Numbered from the stretch's first letter, positions 17,606 to 26,049 are shown. The stretch is DNA of 64,000 bases from Streptococcus mitis (GCF_002096845.1 NZ_NCVK01000018.1:62001-126000), one strand, 5' to 3'. A program made the numbers and translations. Notes: a model not told the origin generated them from the sequence alone.

Positions 17606-18684
17606 TATTTATTTAATTCTTCTAATTTTTGCGTTTGGTCATAGAGAACCAAGGCATCCACAACTTCATCCAATTTACCAGACAAAATGGTATCTAGTTT
17701 TTGGAGGGTCAAACCAATACGATGGTCTGTGACACGGTTTTGTGGGAAATTATAAGTACGGATTCGTTCTGAACGGTCACCAGTACCGATTGTCGACTTA
17801 CGCTCAGCGTCTTGTTCATCTTGTGCAATCTGAGCAAAGTGGTCAGCAACACGCGCACGGATGATTTTCATGGCTTTCTCACGGTTCTTCTGCTGGGTAC
17901 GTTCTTCCTGCATCTCAACCTTTATATTGGTTGGCAAGTGAACGATACGAACCGCAGTCGCAACCTTATTGACGTTCTGTCCACCAGCACCAGAGGCATG
18001 ATAGATGTCAACACGAAGGTCTTTTGGATCAATATCGTATTCTACTTCTTCGACTTCAGGCATGACAAGGACTGTCGCTGTCGAAGTATGTACACGGCCT
18101 TGGCTTTCTGTCACAGGGACACGTTGTACACGGTGGGCACCTGATTCGTACTTGAGTTTAGAGTATACAGATTGACCCGAAACCATGGCAACGACTTCTT
18201 TGAAACCACCAACACCATTCATAGAAGCCTCCATGACTTCAAAGCGCCACCCTTGGGCTTCTGCATACTTTTGGTACATAGTTAGCAAATCCCCAGCAAA
18301 AAGTGCCGCTTCGTCACCACCAGCCGCACCACGAATTTCAAGGATGATGTTCTTGTCATCGTTTGGATCCTTTGGAAGGAGCAAGATTTTCAGTTTTTCT
18401 TCGTATTCTTCTTTTTCAGCCTTGGCATCTTTGAGTTCTTGCTTGGCCATTTCTTCCAAGTCAGCATCTCCACCTGATTCCTTAATCATTTCTTCAGCGT
18501 CAACGATGTTTTGAAGGACTTGTTTGTACTCACGGTAGGCTGTTACTGTATCACGAGTTGAAGCCTCTTCTTTTGAGAGTTCCATGAAACGCTTGGTGTC
18601 CGAAACCACATCTGGGTCACTGAGCAACTCTCCTAATTCTTCATAACGGTCTTCTACAGCTTGTAGTTGATCATAGATGTTCAT
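17605..18684 (-). CDS. prfA: Peptide chain release factor 1
   Basis: A 359-residue RF1 that reads UAA and UAG stop codons. The catalytic GGQ is in [19 protein letters not shown] (about residue 230). The sequence [14 protein letters not shown] just before it carries the codon-recognition region; RF1 rather than RF2 is also supported by prmC next door. Full length. It is followed by prmC with overlapping stop and start. Confidence 0.97.
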   Translation of the reverse strand: MNIYDQLQAVEDRYEELGELLSDPDVVSDTKRFMELSKEEASTRDTVTAYREYKQVLQNIVDAEEMIKESGGDADLEEMAKQELKDAKAEKEEYEEKLKILLLPKDPNDDKNIILEIRGAAGGDEAALFAGDLLTMYQKYAEAQGWRFEVMEASMNGVGGFKEVVAMVSGQSVYSKLKYESGAHRVQRVPVTESQGRVHTSTATVLVMPEVEEVEYDIDPKDLRVDIYHASGAGGQNVNKVATAVRIVHLPTNIKVEMQEERTQQKNREKAMKIIRARVADHFAQIAQDEQDAERKSTIGTGDRSERIRTYNFPQNRVTDHRIGLTLQKLDTILSGKLDEVVDALVLYDQTQKLEELNK

Positions 18685-18693
18685 TTTTTCTCC

Positions 18694-19173
18694 TTATTTC
18701 TCAATTGTTAAATCATAGATTGCTACTACTTCGTTCTCGGATAATTCCCCAGTTTCTTTAAATCCATAACTGAGGTAACAAGATCTTGCATGTTCATTTT
18801 CTGGTTCATAAGACAACCAAAGTTTATTGCTTAAACCTGCTGGCGCTGTCCGAACATAGTCTAGTACTTTATCCATAATTGGTTTAAAATATCCTTGATT
18901 TTGAAAATTCTTATCAATCATAAAACGAAATAGTAAATAATTTCCACTACTAATTCCGATCTTTTTATCATAAGCTATCATCACAAAACCTATAATTGCA
19001 TCATTATCATAAACTGCCAATGGAGCTACAAAATCTCCATTTTTAGTGTAGACGTATGCTTCAGCTAAACTAATTGCGTTGGTAGCAATGAATTGTTTTT
19101 GATATTCCTTGACATCCAAATTCAAAACATCAAAATAATTTTCCATTGTAACATCTCTTAGTTCAATTGTCAT
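18694..19173 (-). CDS. GNAT-family acetyltransferase (diamine/spermidine-type)
   Basis: A 159-residue acetyltransferase resembling the BltD/PaiA spermidine acetyltransferase branch. The N-terminus is [16 protein letters not shown], the substrate-domain sequence is [19 protein letters not shown], the acetyl-CoA loop is [21 protein letters not shown], and the end is [20 protein letters not shown]. Substrate assignment is tentative. AAGGAG lies 7 bases before the ATG at 19173, which overlaps the end of tdk by 11 bases; prfA follows after 9 bases, so this is one transcription unit. Confidence 0.83.
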   Translation of the reverse strand: MTIELRDVTMENYFDVLNLDVKEYQKQFIATNAISLAEAYVYTKNGDFVAPLAVYDNDAIIGFVMIAYDKKIGISSGNYLLFRFMIDKNFQNQGYFKPIMDKVLDYVRTAPAGLSNKLWLSYEPENEHARSCYLSYGFKETGELSENEVVAIYDLTIEK

Positions 19174-19762
19174 AGTTTTGCTCCTTGTTAGAGGTTATCA
19201 TTGGCGCAAAATAATGTTTACGGCAAACCGAGATATAGGTTTCATTGCCACCAATCTGAATCTGCTCACCATCGTAAACGGGCAATCCATCCTGTGTTCG
19301 CAAAACCATAATCGCCTTTTTCTTACAATACTGACATATGGTCTTGATTTCGTCAATCTTGTCTGCTAAGAGCAGGAGATACTTGGAACCTTCGAACAAC
19401 TCATTGCGAAAGTCATTTTTTAAACCAAAAGCCATGACAGGTATGTCTAACTCGTCAACAACACGAGCCAGGTCGTAAACATGGTGACGCTTGAGAAACT
19501 GGGCCTCATCGACCAAAACACAGTAAGGCTTTTCTGGTAGGTCTCGGATATAGCCAAAGATATCCGTCGTCTCCTCAATCGCAAGAGCAGGGCGTTTCAT
19601 ACCGATTCGGCTCGACACATAGCCAACACCGTCACGCGTATCCAGAGCAGAGGTCATAATCACAACACCTTTTCCTTGCTCCTCATAGTTATAGGCTACC
19701 TTGAGAATCTCAATCGTTTTACCAGAGTTCATGGTCCCATAACGATAATACAACTGTGCCAT
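19163..19762 (-). CDS. tdk: Thymidine kinase
   Basis: A 199-residue TK1-type (type II) thymidine kinase of the pyrimidine salvage pathway. The Walker A sequence is YGTMNSGKT (about residues 8-16), the Asp-Glu motif is [10 protein letters not shown] (about 82-91), zinc-binding cysteines are in CQYCKKKA and CRKHYF, and the lasso region is [21 protein letters not shown]. Full length. It is the first gene of the run toward prfA. Confidence 0.95.
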   Translation of the reverse strand: MAQLYYRYGTMNSGKTIEILKVAYNYEEQGKGVVIMTSALDTRDGVGYVSSRIGMKRPALAIEETTDIFGYIRDLPEKPYCVLVDEAQFLKRHHVYDLARVVDELDIPVMAFGLKNDFRNELFEGSKYLLLLADKIDEIKTICQYCKKKAIMVLRTQDGLPVYDGEQIQIGGNETYISVCRKHYFAPMITSNKEQNYDN

Positions 19763-19885
19763 GTTTCTTGCTTCACGTCCATTTCTAAATTTTTGCTACA
19801 TTCTAGTATATCATAATTTTCTTAAGCTTTAAACGGCAAAATGTGGTAAAATAGAAGAAATCAAAAACTAGTGGAGGAAGCCATT

Positions 19886-20068
19886 ATGCCATTTGTACGC
19901 ATCGATTTATTTGAAGGACGCACGCTCGAGCAAAAAAAAGCTCTTGCTAAGGAAGTAACAGAAGCTGTTGTTCGCAACACAGGAGCCCCTCAATCTGCTG
20001 TCCATGTCATCATCAACGACATGCCAGAAGGAACTTACTTCCCACAAGGGGAAATGCGCACCAAATAA
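19886..20068 (+). CDS. 4-oxalocrotonate tautomerase family protein
   Basis: A 60-residue tautomerase starting MPFVRIDLFEGRT, with the catalytic Pro immediately after the initiator Met. This is the defining feature of the family. Short 60-62-residue members act as hexamers. The physiological substrate in streptococci is unknown. GGAGGAAG precedes the ATG at 19886; an upstream GTG at 19871 would hide the essential N-terminal Pro and is rejected. An extended -10 (TGTGGTAAAAT) lies near 19842-19852. Confidence 0.88.
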   Translation: MPFVRIDLFEGRTLEQKKALAKEVTEAVVRNTGAPQSAVHVIINDMPEGTYFPQGEMRTK

Positions 20069-20119
20069 GCTAGCTTAAGCAGAATTGCTTAGGCTTTTTC
20101 AATCTCCAAGTAGCATCCA

Positions 20120-20148
20120 TTGAAGAAATAGCCTAAATTTGTTACAAT
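20120..20148 (+). promoter_or_regulatory. Sigma-A promoter of mnmE
   Basis: TTGAAG (20120-20125), 17-base spacer, TACAAT (20143-20148). The short leader contains a perfect 8-bp palindrome (CTTGGAAA / TTTCCAAG, 20160-20177). Confidence 0.75.
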
Positions 20149-20205
20149 TTGAAAAGATACTTGGAAAAATTTCCAAGAAAAGAGCTATTTATTAAAGGAA
20201 ACATT

Positions 20206-21579
20206 ATGATTACACGTGAATTTGATACCATCGCTGCTATCTCCACTCCACTAGGTGAAGGGGCTATCGGTATTGTCCGCCTGAGCGGAGAAGAAAGTTT
20301 TGCTATTGCGCAAAAGATTTTTAAAGGAAAAGACTTGAACAAGGTTGCTAGCCATACCCTTAACTACGGTCACATCGTTGACCCTCAGACAGGAAAAATT
20401 ATGGACGAGGTTATGGTTGGGGCTATGAAGTCTCCAAAAACCTTCACTCGTGAGGATATTATCGAGATTAACACCCACGGTGGGATTGCGGTGACCAATG
20501 AAATTCTCCAGCTAGCTATTCGTGAAGGGGCTCGGTTGGCAGAACCTGGTGAATTTACCAAACGTGCCTTCCTAAATGGACGTGTGGACTTGACTCAGGC
20601 TGAGGCGGTCATGGATATCATCCGCGCCAAGACAGACAAGGCCATGAACATTGCGGTCAAACAACTTGATGGTTCCCTTTCTGAGCTGATTAATAATACC
20701 CGTCAAGAAATCCTCAATACACTTGCCCAAGTTGAGGTCAATATCGACTATCCTGAGTATGACGATGTTGAGGAAGCGACTACTGCTGTTGTCCGAGAGA
20801 AGACAATGGAGTTTGAGCAATTGCTAACCAATCTTCTTAGAACAGCCCGTCGCGGCAAAATCCTTCGTGAAGGAATTTCAACAGCTATCATCGGACGTCC
20901 CAACGTTGGGAAATCCAGCCTTCTCAACAACCTCTTGCGTGAAGACAAGGCTATCGTGACTGATATTGCTGGTACTACCCGAGATGTCATCGAAGAATAC
21001 GTCAACATCAACGGTGTTCCTCTCAAGTTGATTGATACAGCTGGAATCCGTGAAACAGATGACATCGTCGAACAAATTGGAGTTGAGCGATCGAAGAAAG
21101 CTCTCAAGGAAGCCGACTTAGTTCTTCTAGTGCTAAATGCTAGCGAGCCACTGACCACCCAAGACAGACAACTCTTAGAAATCAGTCAGGATACCAACCG
21201 CATTATTCTACTTAATAAAACAGACCTACCTGAAGCGATTGAAACTTCGGAACTACCTGAAGATGTCATCCGCATTTCAGTCCTTAAAAATCAAAACATT
21301 GATAAGATAGAAGAGAGAATCAACAACCTCTTCTTTGAAAATGCTGGTTTGGTTGAGCAAGACGCAACCTACCTATCAAATGCCCGTCACATTTCCTTGA
21401 TTGAGAAGGCCGTTGAAAGCTTACAAGCTGTTAATGAAGGTCTTGAACTGGGGATGCCTGTTGATTTACTTCAAGTTGATTTGACTCGTACTTGGGAAAT
21501 ACTCGGAGAAATCACTGGAGATGCTGCTCCTGATGAACTCATCACCCAACTCTTTAGCCAATTCTGTTTAGGAAAATAA
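20206..21579 (+). CDS. mnmE: tRNA uridine-5-carboxymethylaminomethyl GTPase MnmE
   Basis: A 457-residue GTPase that, with MnmG, makes the (carboxymethyl)aminomethyl modification at the wobble uridine of tRNAs. The N-terminal folate-binding domain begins [21 protein letters not shown]. The G domain has [12 protein letters not shown] (G1, about residue 230), DIAGTTRD (G2), DTAGIRE (G3) and NKTDL (G4). The C-terminal CxGK-type end (FCLGK) carries the catalytic cysteine. The ATG at 20206 follows AAAGGAA; the earlier ATG at 20149 has no such site. Confidence 0.96.
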   Translation: MITREFDTIAAISTPLGEGAIGIVRLSGEESFAIAQKIFKGKDLNKVASHTLNYGHIVDPQTGKIMDEVMVGAMKSPKTFTREDIIEINTHGGIAVTNEILQLAIREGARLAEPGEFTKRAFLNGRVDLTQAEAVMDIIRAKTDKAMNIAVKQLDGSLSELINNTRQEILNTLAQVEVNIDYPEYDDVEEATTAVVREKTMEFEQLLTNLLRTARRGKILREGISTAIIGRPNVGKSSLLNNLLREDKAIVTDIAGTTRDVIEEYVNINGVPLKLIDTAGIRETDDIVEQIGVERSKKALKEADLVLLVLNASEPLTTQDRQLLEISQDTNRIILLNKTDLPEAIETSELPEDVIRISVLKNQNIDKIEERINNLFFENAGLVEQDATYLSNARHISLIEKAVESLQAVNEGLELGMPVDLLQVDLTRTWEILGEITGDAAPDELITQLFSQFCLGK

Positions 21580-21580
21580 G

Positions 21581-21616
21581 AAAAATCCATGATCCTTCAT
21601 CCGGTCATGGATTTTA
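21581..21616. terminator. Bidirectional terminator between mnmE and dapA
   Basis: AAAAATCCATGA (21581-21592) pairs with TCATGGATTTT (21605-21615) around a 12-nt loop. T-runs lie on both sides, serving convergent mnmE (+) and dapA (-). Confidence 0.88.
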
Positions 21617-21624
21617 TTGTCTTA

Positions 21625-22560
21625 TTAGTAATCTGGTCTTAAGACCCCTGTTACAGTTGCCTTAGTTGCTTCGTAGTCGCCATCTACGACAACCTTGATA
21701 ATGCGTTTGGCATCTTCTTCTGGTGCTGGAACAAGAGGTAGACGAGTTGGTCCAGCTTCAAATCCCATATAGTTCAAAACTGCCTTAACTGGAGCAGGAC
21801 TTGGATAAGAGAAGAGGGCATTGACCTTAGGAATGAATTTACGTTGAATAGCTGCAGCCTTCTTCATATCGCTTTCTGCAATGGCAGTAAACATCTCGTG
21901 CATTTCATCCCCATTTGTATGAGAGGCAACAGAAATAACCCCATCCGCACCAAGATTCATGGCATGGAAAGCATCTCCATCCTCACCTGTATAAATCAAG
22001 AACTCTTCAGGCTTGTGTTCAATCAAGTAAGCCATATTTGCCAAGCTAGTACATTCTTTAACACCAATGATATTTGGATGGTCAGCCAAACGAAGCATGG
22101 TTTCTGGAGTTAATTCGACAACCACACGCCCTGGAATGTTATAGATAATAATTGGTAGGTCAGAAGCATCTGCAATGGCTTTAAAATGCTGATACATTCC
22201 TTCTTGAGAAGGTTTGTTGTAGTAAGGAACAATAGCAAGCCCAGCAGCAAAACCGCCAAATTCCGCTACTTCTTTGACAAACTCAATAGAATCACGCGTA
22301 TCATTGGTACCTACACCCGCAATCAAGGGAACGCGTCCATTGACAATCTTTTGTACAGCCGCAAAGAGTTCCAACTCCTCATCGTGGGTTAGAGTTGGAC
22401 TCTCAGCAGTGGTCCCTGCGAGAAGAATTCCATCCGTATGATGGGCCAATAAATGCTCAATCAAGGCTGGAATGGCATCAAAATTGATGGAACCATCCTC
22501 ATGGAAGGGGGTAATAAAGGCTGTGATGATTTTACACTCTTTTAAATCTTGATAAGACAT
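21625..22560 (-). CDS. dapA: 4-hydroxy-tetrahydrodipicolinate synthase
   Basis: A 311-residue TIM-barrel aldolase condensing pyruvate with aspartate semialdehyde, the first committed step of lysine/peptidoglycan precursor synthesis. Seen: the [13 protein letters not shown] loop (about residues 49-61), [14 protein letters not shown] with the catalytic Tyr (about 136), and the Schiff-base lysine in IIGVKECTS (about residue 166). It follows asd, which supplies its substrate, after a 55-base gap containing a strong hairpin. Confidence 0.96.
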   Translation of the reverse strand: MSYQDLKECKIITAFITPFHEDGSINFDAIPALIEHLLAHHTDGILLAGTTAESPTLTHDEELELFAAVQKIVNGRVPLIAGVGTNDTRDSIEFVKEVAEFGGFAAGLAIVPYYNKPSQEGMYQHFKAIADASDLPIIIYNIPGRVVVELTPETMLRLADHPNIIGVKECTSLANMAYLIEHKPEEFLIYTGEDGDAFHAMNLGADGVISVASHTNGDEMHEMFTAIAESDMKKAAAIQRKFIPKVNALFSYPSPAPVKAVLNYMGFEAGPTRLPLVPAPEEDAKRIIKVVVDGDYEATKATVTGVLRPDY

Positions 22561-22584
22561 GAAAACACCTCTCTATTTCAAAGA

Positions 22585-22604
22585 AGGAGTTCATCTGAAC
22601 TCCT
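22585..22604 (-). terminator. Intercistronic hairpin between asd and dapA
   Basis: AGGAGTTCA and TGAACTCCT form a perfect 9-bp inverted repeat with a 2-nt centre. Only a weak T-tract follows on the minus strand. It probably acts as a leaky terminator or mRNA-processing site that sets the asd:dapA ratio. Confidence 0.6.
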
Positions 22605-22615
22605 AAACGATATGA

Positions 22616-23692
22616 CTATTTTAATTCAAATTTCAATTCAGCTGTTGGACGAACCAAGCCACGTTCGTGAAGAGTTTCTGCAATCTGAACTGAGTTCCAA
22701 GCAGCACCTTTGAGCAGGTTGTCTGAAACAACCCACATGTGAATTCCTTTTTCAGCATCCAAGTCTTTACGGATACGACCAACAAAGGTATCACGCGAAC
22801 CAACTGCATTGATAGCTTGAGGATAGATTTGATGAGCTACATCATCTTCGAGAACAGCACCCGGGAAGGCTGCGATAGCTGCTTTGACTTCTTCGATTGG
22901 AGCCACTTCTTTTGTTTCGATATAAACTGACTCAGAGTGAGCTGACAAGACTGGAATACGCACACATGTTGCAGATACTGCAATGCTATCATCTTCCATA
23001 ATTTTCTTAGTTTCCTTGGTCATCTTCATCTCTTCGTATGTGTAATCATTGTCAGTGAAGACATCAATTTGTGGAAGAGCATTGAAGGCGATAGGATAGT
23101 GTTTCTTATCACCACCTGAAGGCAAGATTTCCGCATGCAAATCACGTGGGGTTACACCATCATTCAAGACTTCACGAAGTTCACGTTGTGTCTCAAGAAT
23201 TGCTCCCATACCAGCACCTGAAACTGCTTGGTAAGTTGAAACGATGATACGGTCCAAGCCCCATTTTTGGCGAACTGGCTCAAGAGCTACCATCATTTGG
23301 ATTGTTGAACAGTTAGGGCAGGCAATGATCCCGTTGTGGGCATCAAGTGCATGAGCATTGACCTCTGGAACAACCAAAGGAACATCTGGATTTTGACGGA
23401 AGTAAGATGTATTATCTACTACTACCGCTCCAGCTTTAACTGCGTATGGTGCATACTTAGCTGATGTAGAACCACCTGCTGAAAAGAGAGCAATATCAAC
23501 TCCTTCAAAAGCTGTTTCAGTCGTTTCTTCAATCGTAATATCTTGATCTTTAAATTTCAAAGTCTTGCCTGCTGAACGTGCAGAAGCAAGTAAACGAATT
23601 TTATCGATTGGAAGTGTTGATTCTTCCAACATTTTTATCATTTGAGCACCGACAGCACCTGTCGCGCCGACTACAGCAACTGTATATCCCAT
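22616..23692 (-). CDS. asd: Aspartate-semialdehyde dehydrogenase
   Basis: A 358-residue NADP-dependent enzyme that reduces aspartyl phosphate to aspartate semialdehyde, feeding lysine, threonine and methionine synthesis. The Rossmann motif [14 protein letters not shown] is at residues 4-17, and the catalytic Cys is in [12 protein letters not shown] (about residue 128). Full length. The start follows GAAAGAGG. It has its own promoter (23738-23765) downstream of the asd-type RNA terminator, so expression need not depend on read-through. Confidence 0.96.
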   Translation of the reverse strand: MGYTVAVVGATGAVGAQMIKMLEESTLPIDKIRLLASARSAGKTLKFKDQDITIEETTETAFEGVDIALFSAGGSTSAKYAPYAVKAGAVVVDNTSYFRQNPDVPLVVPEVNAHALDAHNGIIACPNCSTIQMMVALEPVRQKWGLDRIIVSTYQAVSGAGMGAILETQRELREVLNDGVTPRDLHAEILPSGGDKKHYPIAFNALPQIDVFTDNDYTYEEMKMTKETKKIMEDDSIAVSATCVRIPVLSAHSESVYIETKEVAPIEEVKAAIAAFPGAVLEDDVAHQIYPQAINAVGSRDTFVGRIRKDLDAEKGIHMWVVSDNLLKGAAWNSVQIAETLHERGLVRPTAELKFELK

Positions 23693-23737
23693 AAATAACC
23701 TCTTTCGGAATTTTCTAAAAATTTCTATAATAGATGT

Positions 23738-23765
23738 ATTATACTACTTTTTCCATGAATTGCAA
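23738..23765 (-). promoter_or_regulatory. Sigma-A promoter of asd
   Basis: The minus strand reads TTGCAA (23765-23760), a 16-base spacer and TATAAT (23743-23738). It lies after the terminator of the upstream RNA and about 45 bases before the asd start. Confidence 0.78.
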
Positions 23766-23790
23766 AGCTTTTTCATCATTTTTTGGAAAA

Positions 23791-23934
23791 TAAAAATCCC
23801 CAGTCGCTAGACCAGGGACTAAGAGGCATCTTCATGTGATGAGCAGGTTCACACAACTCATCAAGGTCCGCTCCTGCGTTATGACCTCCTTATGCTCAAT
23901 AGTAGTCCGAAGACTACCTATCGACTCATCGCAT
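23791..23934 (-). ncRNA. asd-type small RNA (asd RNA motif) upstream of asd
   Basis: A structured RNA of about 144 nt on the minus strand, between a consensus promoter and a terminator hairpin (23797-23818: TCCCTGGTC with GACTGGGGA, then TTTTTATTTT). It contains a perfect UUCG-capped hairpin (GTAGTC-UUCG-GACTAC, 23902-23917) and a GATGAG/CTCATC pairing. Position and size fit the asd RNA motif known from lactic acid bacteria and reported as a small RNA in S. pyogenes (from memory). Because asd has a separate promoter, this looks like an independent sRNA and not just a leader. Family assignment rests on context, not alignment. Confidence 0.7.
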
Positions 23935-23939
23935 CTTCT

Positions 23940-23968
23940 ATTCTACTAAAGAGAATGACTTTTGTCAA
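23940..23968 (-). promoter_or_regulatory. Promoter of the asd-type RNA
   Basis: The minus strand reads TTGACA (23968-23963), a 17-base spacer and TAGAAT (23945-23940), close to the ideal sigma-A sequence. The predicted start is near 23934. A BOX element begins 15 bases upstream. Confidence 0.85.
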
Positions 23969-23982
23969 CAGACGAAACTCTT

Positions 23983-24214
23983 TATACTAAATTCAAACTT
24001 CGTCAGCGTCGCCTTACCGTATATATGGTTACTGACTTCGTCAGTTTCATCTACAACCTCAAAAACATGTTTTGAGCTGACTTCGTCAGTTTCATCTACA
24101 ACCTCAAAAACATGTTTTGAGCTGACTTCGTCAGTCTTATCTACAACCTCAAAGCAGTGTTTTGAGCAACCTGCGGCTAGCTTCCTAGTTTGCTCTTTGA
24201 TTTTCATTGAGTAT
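23983..24214 (+). repeat. BOX element with three boxB units and divergent boxA
   Basis: Plus-strand order: a shortened, diverged boxA (23983 to about 24030, lacking the usual TCTTCGAAAATCTCTT start), three boxB copies of about 45 bases (each containing CTGACTTCGTCAGT), and boxC ending TTTTCATTGAGTATT. It lies between tRNA-Thr and the asd RNA promoter. Confidence 0.92.
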
Positions 24215-24272
24215 TGGTTTTATTTACACAGGTGAATAGAAATATCTTTGAAACATTTTGGGAAAACATGAC

Positions 24273-24298
24273 AAAAAACCTTGTAAATCAAGGTTTTT
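24273..24298 (-). terminator. Terminator of tRNA-Thr
   Basis: The minus strand has AAAAACCTTG pairing with CAAGGTTTTTT around a 5-nt loop, about 15 bases past the tRNA 3' end. Confidence 0.88.
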
Positions 24299-24311
24299 GC
24301 TGTCTATATCA

Positions 24312-24384
24312 TGCTAATTGCCGGGATTGAACCGGCGACCTCATCCTTACCATGGATGCGCTCTGCCAACTGAGCTAAATCAGC
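24312..24384 (-). tRNA. tRNA-Thr (GGT)
   Basis: The minus strand folds as a 73-nt tRNA. The acceptor is GCTGATT with AATTAGC plus discriminator A; the D-arm contains TTAGCTCAGTTGGCAGAGC; the anticodon stem CATCC/GGATG has loop ATGGTAA, so the anticodon is GGT (threonine, ACC/ACT codons); the T-arm is GCCGG-TTCAATC-CCGGC. The CCA end is not encoded. It has its own promoter and terminator. Confidence 0.96.
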
Positions 24385-24394
24385 TTACCTAGAA

Positions 24395-24423
24395 AGTATA
24401 CTACAATTAGAAAAGCTTGTCAA
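24395..24423 (-). promoter_or_regulatory. Promoter of tRNA-Thr
   Basis: The minus strand reads TTGACA (24423-24418), a 17-base spacer and TATACT (24400-24395), ending 10 bases before the mature tRNA 5' end. Confidence 0.88.
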
Positions 24424-24451
24424 GTTTCCTTAGATATTTTCCATAAGAAAA

Positions 24452-24474
24452 AGCCAGGTAAGAGCTACCTAGCT
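24452..24474 (-). terminator. Terminator of queT
   Basis: The minus strand forms AGCTAGGTA with TACCTGGCT around a 5-nt loop, followed by TTTTTCTT, directly after the queT stop. Confidence 0.85.
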
Positions 24475-24483
24475 TGTCTTCTT

Positions 24484-24993
24484 CTATTTGCTTAAATCAA
24501 TTCGACGACCAATTTTACCAATAATAATCGCTCCAATAATCAATGAGGCAAATTCACCGATACCTGTTGTAAACCAAGTAAGGAAAAATGGTAATTCTGC
24601 TACAATATTTAACTCCGCAGCGATGGTGAACATGGAAATTGAAAAGAGGATTGAAAATAAGAAATGATCTTTTCGAATCAATCCGTTAAAGAGGTAATCT
24701 TTGCTGTATTTTGCAAAAAGCCAAACACCTAGACTGAGGAATATCAAGGTTGAACCACCACCAACAAAGACATCTAACAGTCCGAAGCTAAAGAAATTAG
24801 CAATCATACAACCGATGGTAACTCCGATTATGTACTTAGGATTGTAAAAAGCCATAAAGTTCATCATTTCTGAAATACGAAACTGATAAGCACCATAGCT
24901 GATGGCATTTAGGGGCGGTGTAACAGTCAAAACGACATAGATAGCAGCAACGATTGCGATATCTGCAACATCACGAATAGTTAATTTTTTCAT
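24484..24993 (-). CDS. queT: Queuosine precursor ECF transporter S component QueT
   Basis: A 169-residue membrane protein of the QueT (COG4708) family, the substrate-binding subunit of an energy-coupling-factor transporter for a queuosine precursor. About six hydrophobic segments are present, with the conserved AYQFRISEMMNFMAFYNPKYIIGVTIGCMIANFFS stretch near residues 35-70. The start is fixed at the ATG of MKKLTIRDV (24993), because its Shine-Dalgarno sequence AGGAG is the expression platform of the preQ1-II riboswitch just upstream. A longer reading from 25053 would run through the riboswitch and is wrong. The shared ECF energising module is not in this window. Confidence 0.94.
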   Translation of the reverse strand: MKKLTIRDVADIAIVAAIYVVLTVTPPLNAISYGAYQFRISEMMNFMAFYNPKYIIGVTIGCMIANFFSFGLLDVFVGGGSTLIFLSLGVWLFAKYSKDYLFNGLIRKDHFLFSILFSISMFTIAAELNIVAELPFFLTWFTTGIGEFASLIIGAIIIGKIGRRIDLSK

Positions 24994-24996
24994 CTT

Positions 24997-25055
24997 TTCT
25001 CCTTTGGCGGTTGCCCGCGTGTAATATGCTTGGTGAAAGAAGCTAAGCACCAAGG
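24997..25055 (-). promoter_or_regulatory. preQ1-II riboswitch controlling queT translation
   Basis: The minus-strand leader has the preQ1-II (COG4708) features in order: helix CTTGGTG...CACCAAG capped by a loop with CTTAGCTTCTTT, a joining segment CATATTACACGC, a small hairpin GCGG..CCGC, and CAAAGGAGAA carrying the Shine-Dalgarno that pairs in the pseudoknot. It closely matches the S. pneumoniae aptamer of known structure (from memory), with changes only in the small hairpin loop. Ligand binding should hide the ribosome site and lower queT expression. Confidence 0.93.
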
Positions 25056-25077
25056 GTTGCTTTATTCAACCTTACCA

Positions 25078-25109
25078 GTATAGCACAATAGCCTGCTTTA
25101 TGCTATACT
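25078..25109. promoter_or_regulatory. Symmetric divergent promoter pair, queT / gtrA-like gene
   Basis: AGTATAGCA (25078-25086) and TGCTATACT (25101-25109) are exact complements separated by 14 bases. Each is an extended -10 (TGNTATACT) for one strand: the minus one for queT, the plus one for the gtrA-like gene. Neither has a good -35. Confidence 0.75.
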
Positions 25110-25115
25110 TAAACC

Positions 25116-25547
25116 ATGAAAATTCCTATTCAAAAATTTTTTAACAATGAAATCTTAGCCTATCTCTTCTTTGGCCTTGCGACAACTCTAGTTTCGATTC
25201 TCTCACGATTCGTCATTTATCAACTAAGTCATCAGGAACTTCTTGCTACTGGACTAGCAAATATTATCGGTATCCTCTTTGCCTTTATCACAAATGATAC
25301 AATCGTGTTTAAGCAAACAAGGAAGAGTCGACTTATCCGTTTAGTGAAATTTTTTCTTGCCCGCCTTTCTACTTTTCTGTTAGATTTGCTCTTTACTTTT
25401 CTGTTTGTGACTCAATTCCCTCATATCATAGGGCAATTTGTAAATGAAAATCTTGATAAGGTAAATGCAATTGAAACGATAATTGCACAATTATTGATAA
25501 TTATTCTTAATTACATTTTAAGCAAGGTCTATGTTTTTAACAAATAA
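25116..25547 (+). CDS. GtrA-family membrane protein
   Basis: A 143-residue protein with four hydrophobic segments in the GtrA arrangement: LAYLFFGLATTLVSILSRFVIYQL, a second helix after LANIIGILFAFITNDTIVF, then two more, ending in the family's ILNYILSKVYVF. GtrA proteins are thought to help flip lipid-linked sugars across the membrane in polysaccharide or glycosylation pathways; the partner here is unknown. Only one possible Met start exists, at 25116. It lies 6 bases after the -10 TATACT with no Shine-Dalgarno, so the mRNA is predicted to be leaderless. Confidence 0.83.
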   Translation: MKIPIQKFFNNEILAYLFFGLATTLVSILSRFVIYQLSHQELLATGLANIIGILFAFITNDTIVFKQTRKSRLIRLVKFFLARLSTFLLDLLFTFLFVTQFPHIIGQFVNENLDKVNAIETIIAQLLIIILNYILSKVYVFNK

Positions 25548-25565
25548 AACTTCTGAGCATATATC

Positions 25566-25594
25566 TTGCAAGCTTTTCTTAATTAATATATAAT
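25566..25594 (+). promoter_or_regulatory. Sigma-A promoter of mscL
   Basis: TTGCAA (25566-25571), 17-base spacer, TATAAT (25589-25594); AAAGGA follows before the ATG at 25623. Confidence 0.82.
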
Positions 25595-25622
25595 AAATAG
25601 TAAAAATTTTTGAAAGGATATT

Positions 25623-26009
25623 ATGAAAATGTTAAAAGATCTTAAAGCATTTTTGCTTCGTGGTAATGTTGTTGACCTTGCTGTCGGTGTGATCATTGCC
25701 TCTGCTTTTGGTGCTATCGTAACTTCATTCGTTAACGATATCATCACCCCACTTCTATTGAACCCAGCTTTGGAAGCAGCGAAAGTACAAAATATCGCTG
25801 AACTTGCATGGAATGGTGTTACATATGGTAAATTCTTGAGTGCTATTATCAACTTCCTTGTTGTCGGTACTGTTCTCTTCTTTGTGATTAAAGCTATGGA
25901 AAAAGCTCAAAGCCTTACTAAAAAAGAAGAAGCTGCTGAAGAAGTTCCAGCTGGTCCAACTGAGTTGGAAGTACTTCAAGAAATCAAAGCGCTTCTTGAG
26001 AAAAAATAA
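25623..26009 (+). CDS. mscL: Large-conductance mechanosensitive channel
   Basis: A 128-residue homopentameric channel that opens under membrane tension to release solutes during hypo-osmotic shock. The N-terminal helix MKMLKDLKAFLLRGNVVDLAVGVIIA leads into TM1, a periplasmic-type loop, TM2 (FLVVGTVLFFVIKAM) and a charged C-terminal helical bundle (LEVLQEIKALLEKK). Length is normal for the family. AAAGGA lies 6-9 bases before the ATG. Confidence 0.96.
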   Translation: MKMLKDLKAFLLRGNVVDLAVGVIIASAFGAIVTSFVNDIITPLLLNPALEAAKVQNIAELAWNGVTYGKFLSAIINFLVVGTVLFFVIKAMEKAQSLTKKEEAAEEVPAGPTELEVLQEIKALLEKK

Positions 26010-26015
26010 TCGTTT

Positions 26016-26045
26016 AAAAGGATCTAGCGAAAAGCTAAATCCTTT
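26016..26045. terminator. Bidirectional terminator between mscL and hemH
   Basis: AAAAGGATCTAGC pairs with GCTAAATCCTTTTT around a GAAAA loop. T-rich tracts lie on both sides, serving convergent mscL (+) and hemH (-). Confidence 0.87.
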
Positions 26046-26049
26046 TTCT

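Noticed and set aside
23791..23934. Lysine riboswitch (L box) in front of asd
   Set aside because: The conserved L-box core sequences are absent, and the element is separated from asd by its own terminator and a second promoter.
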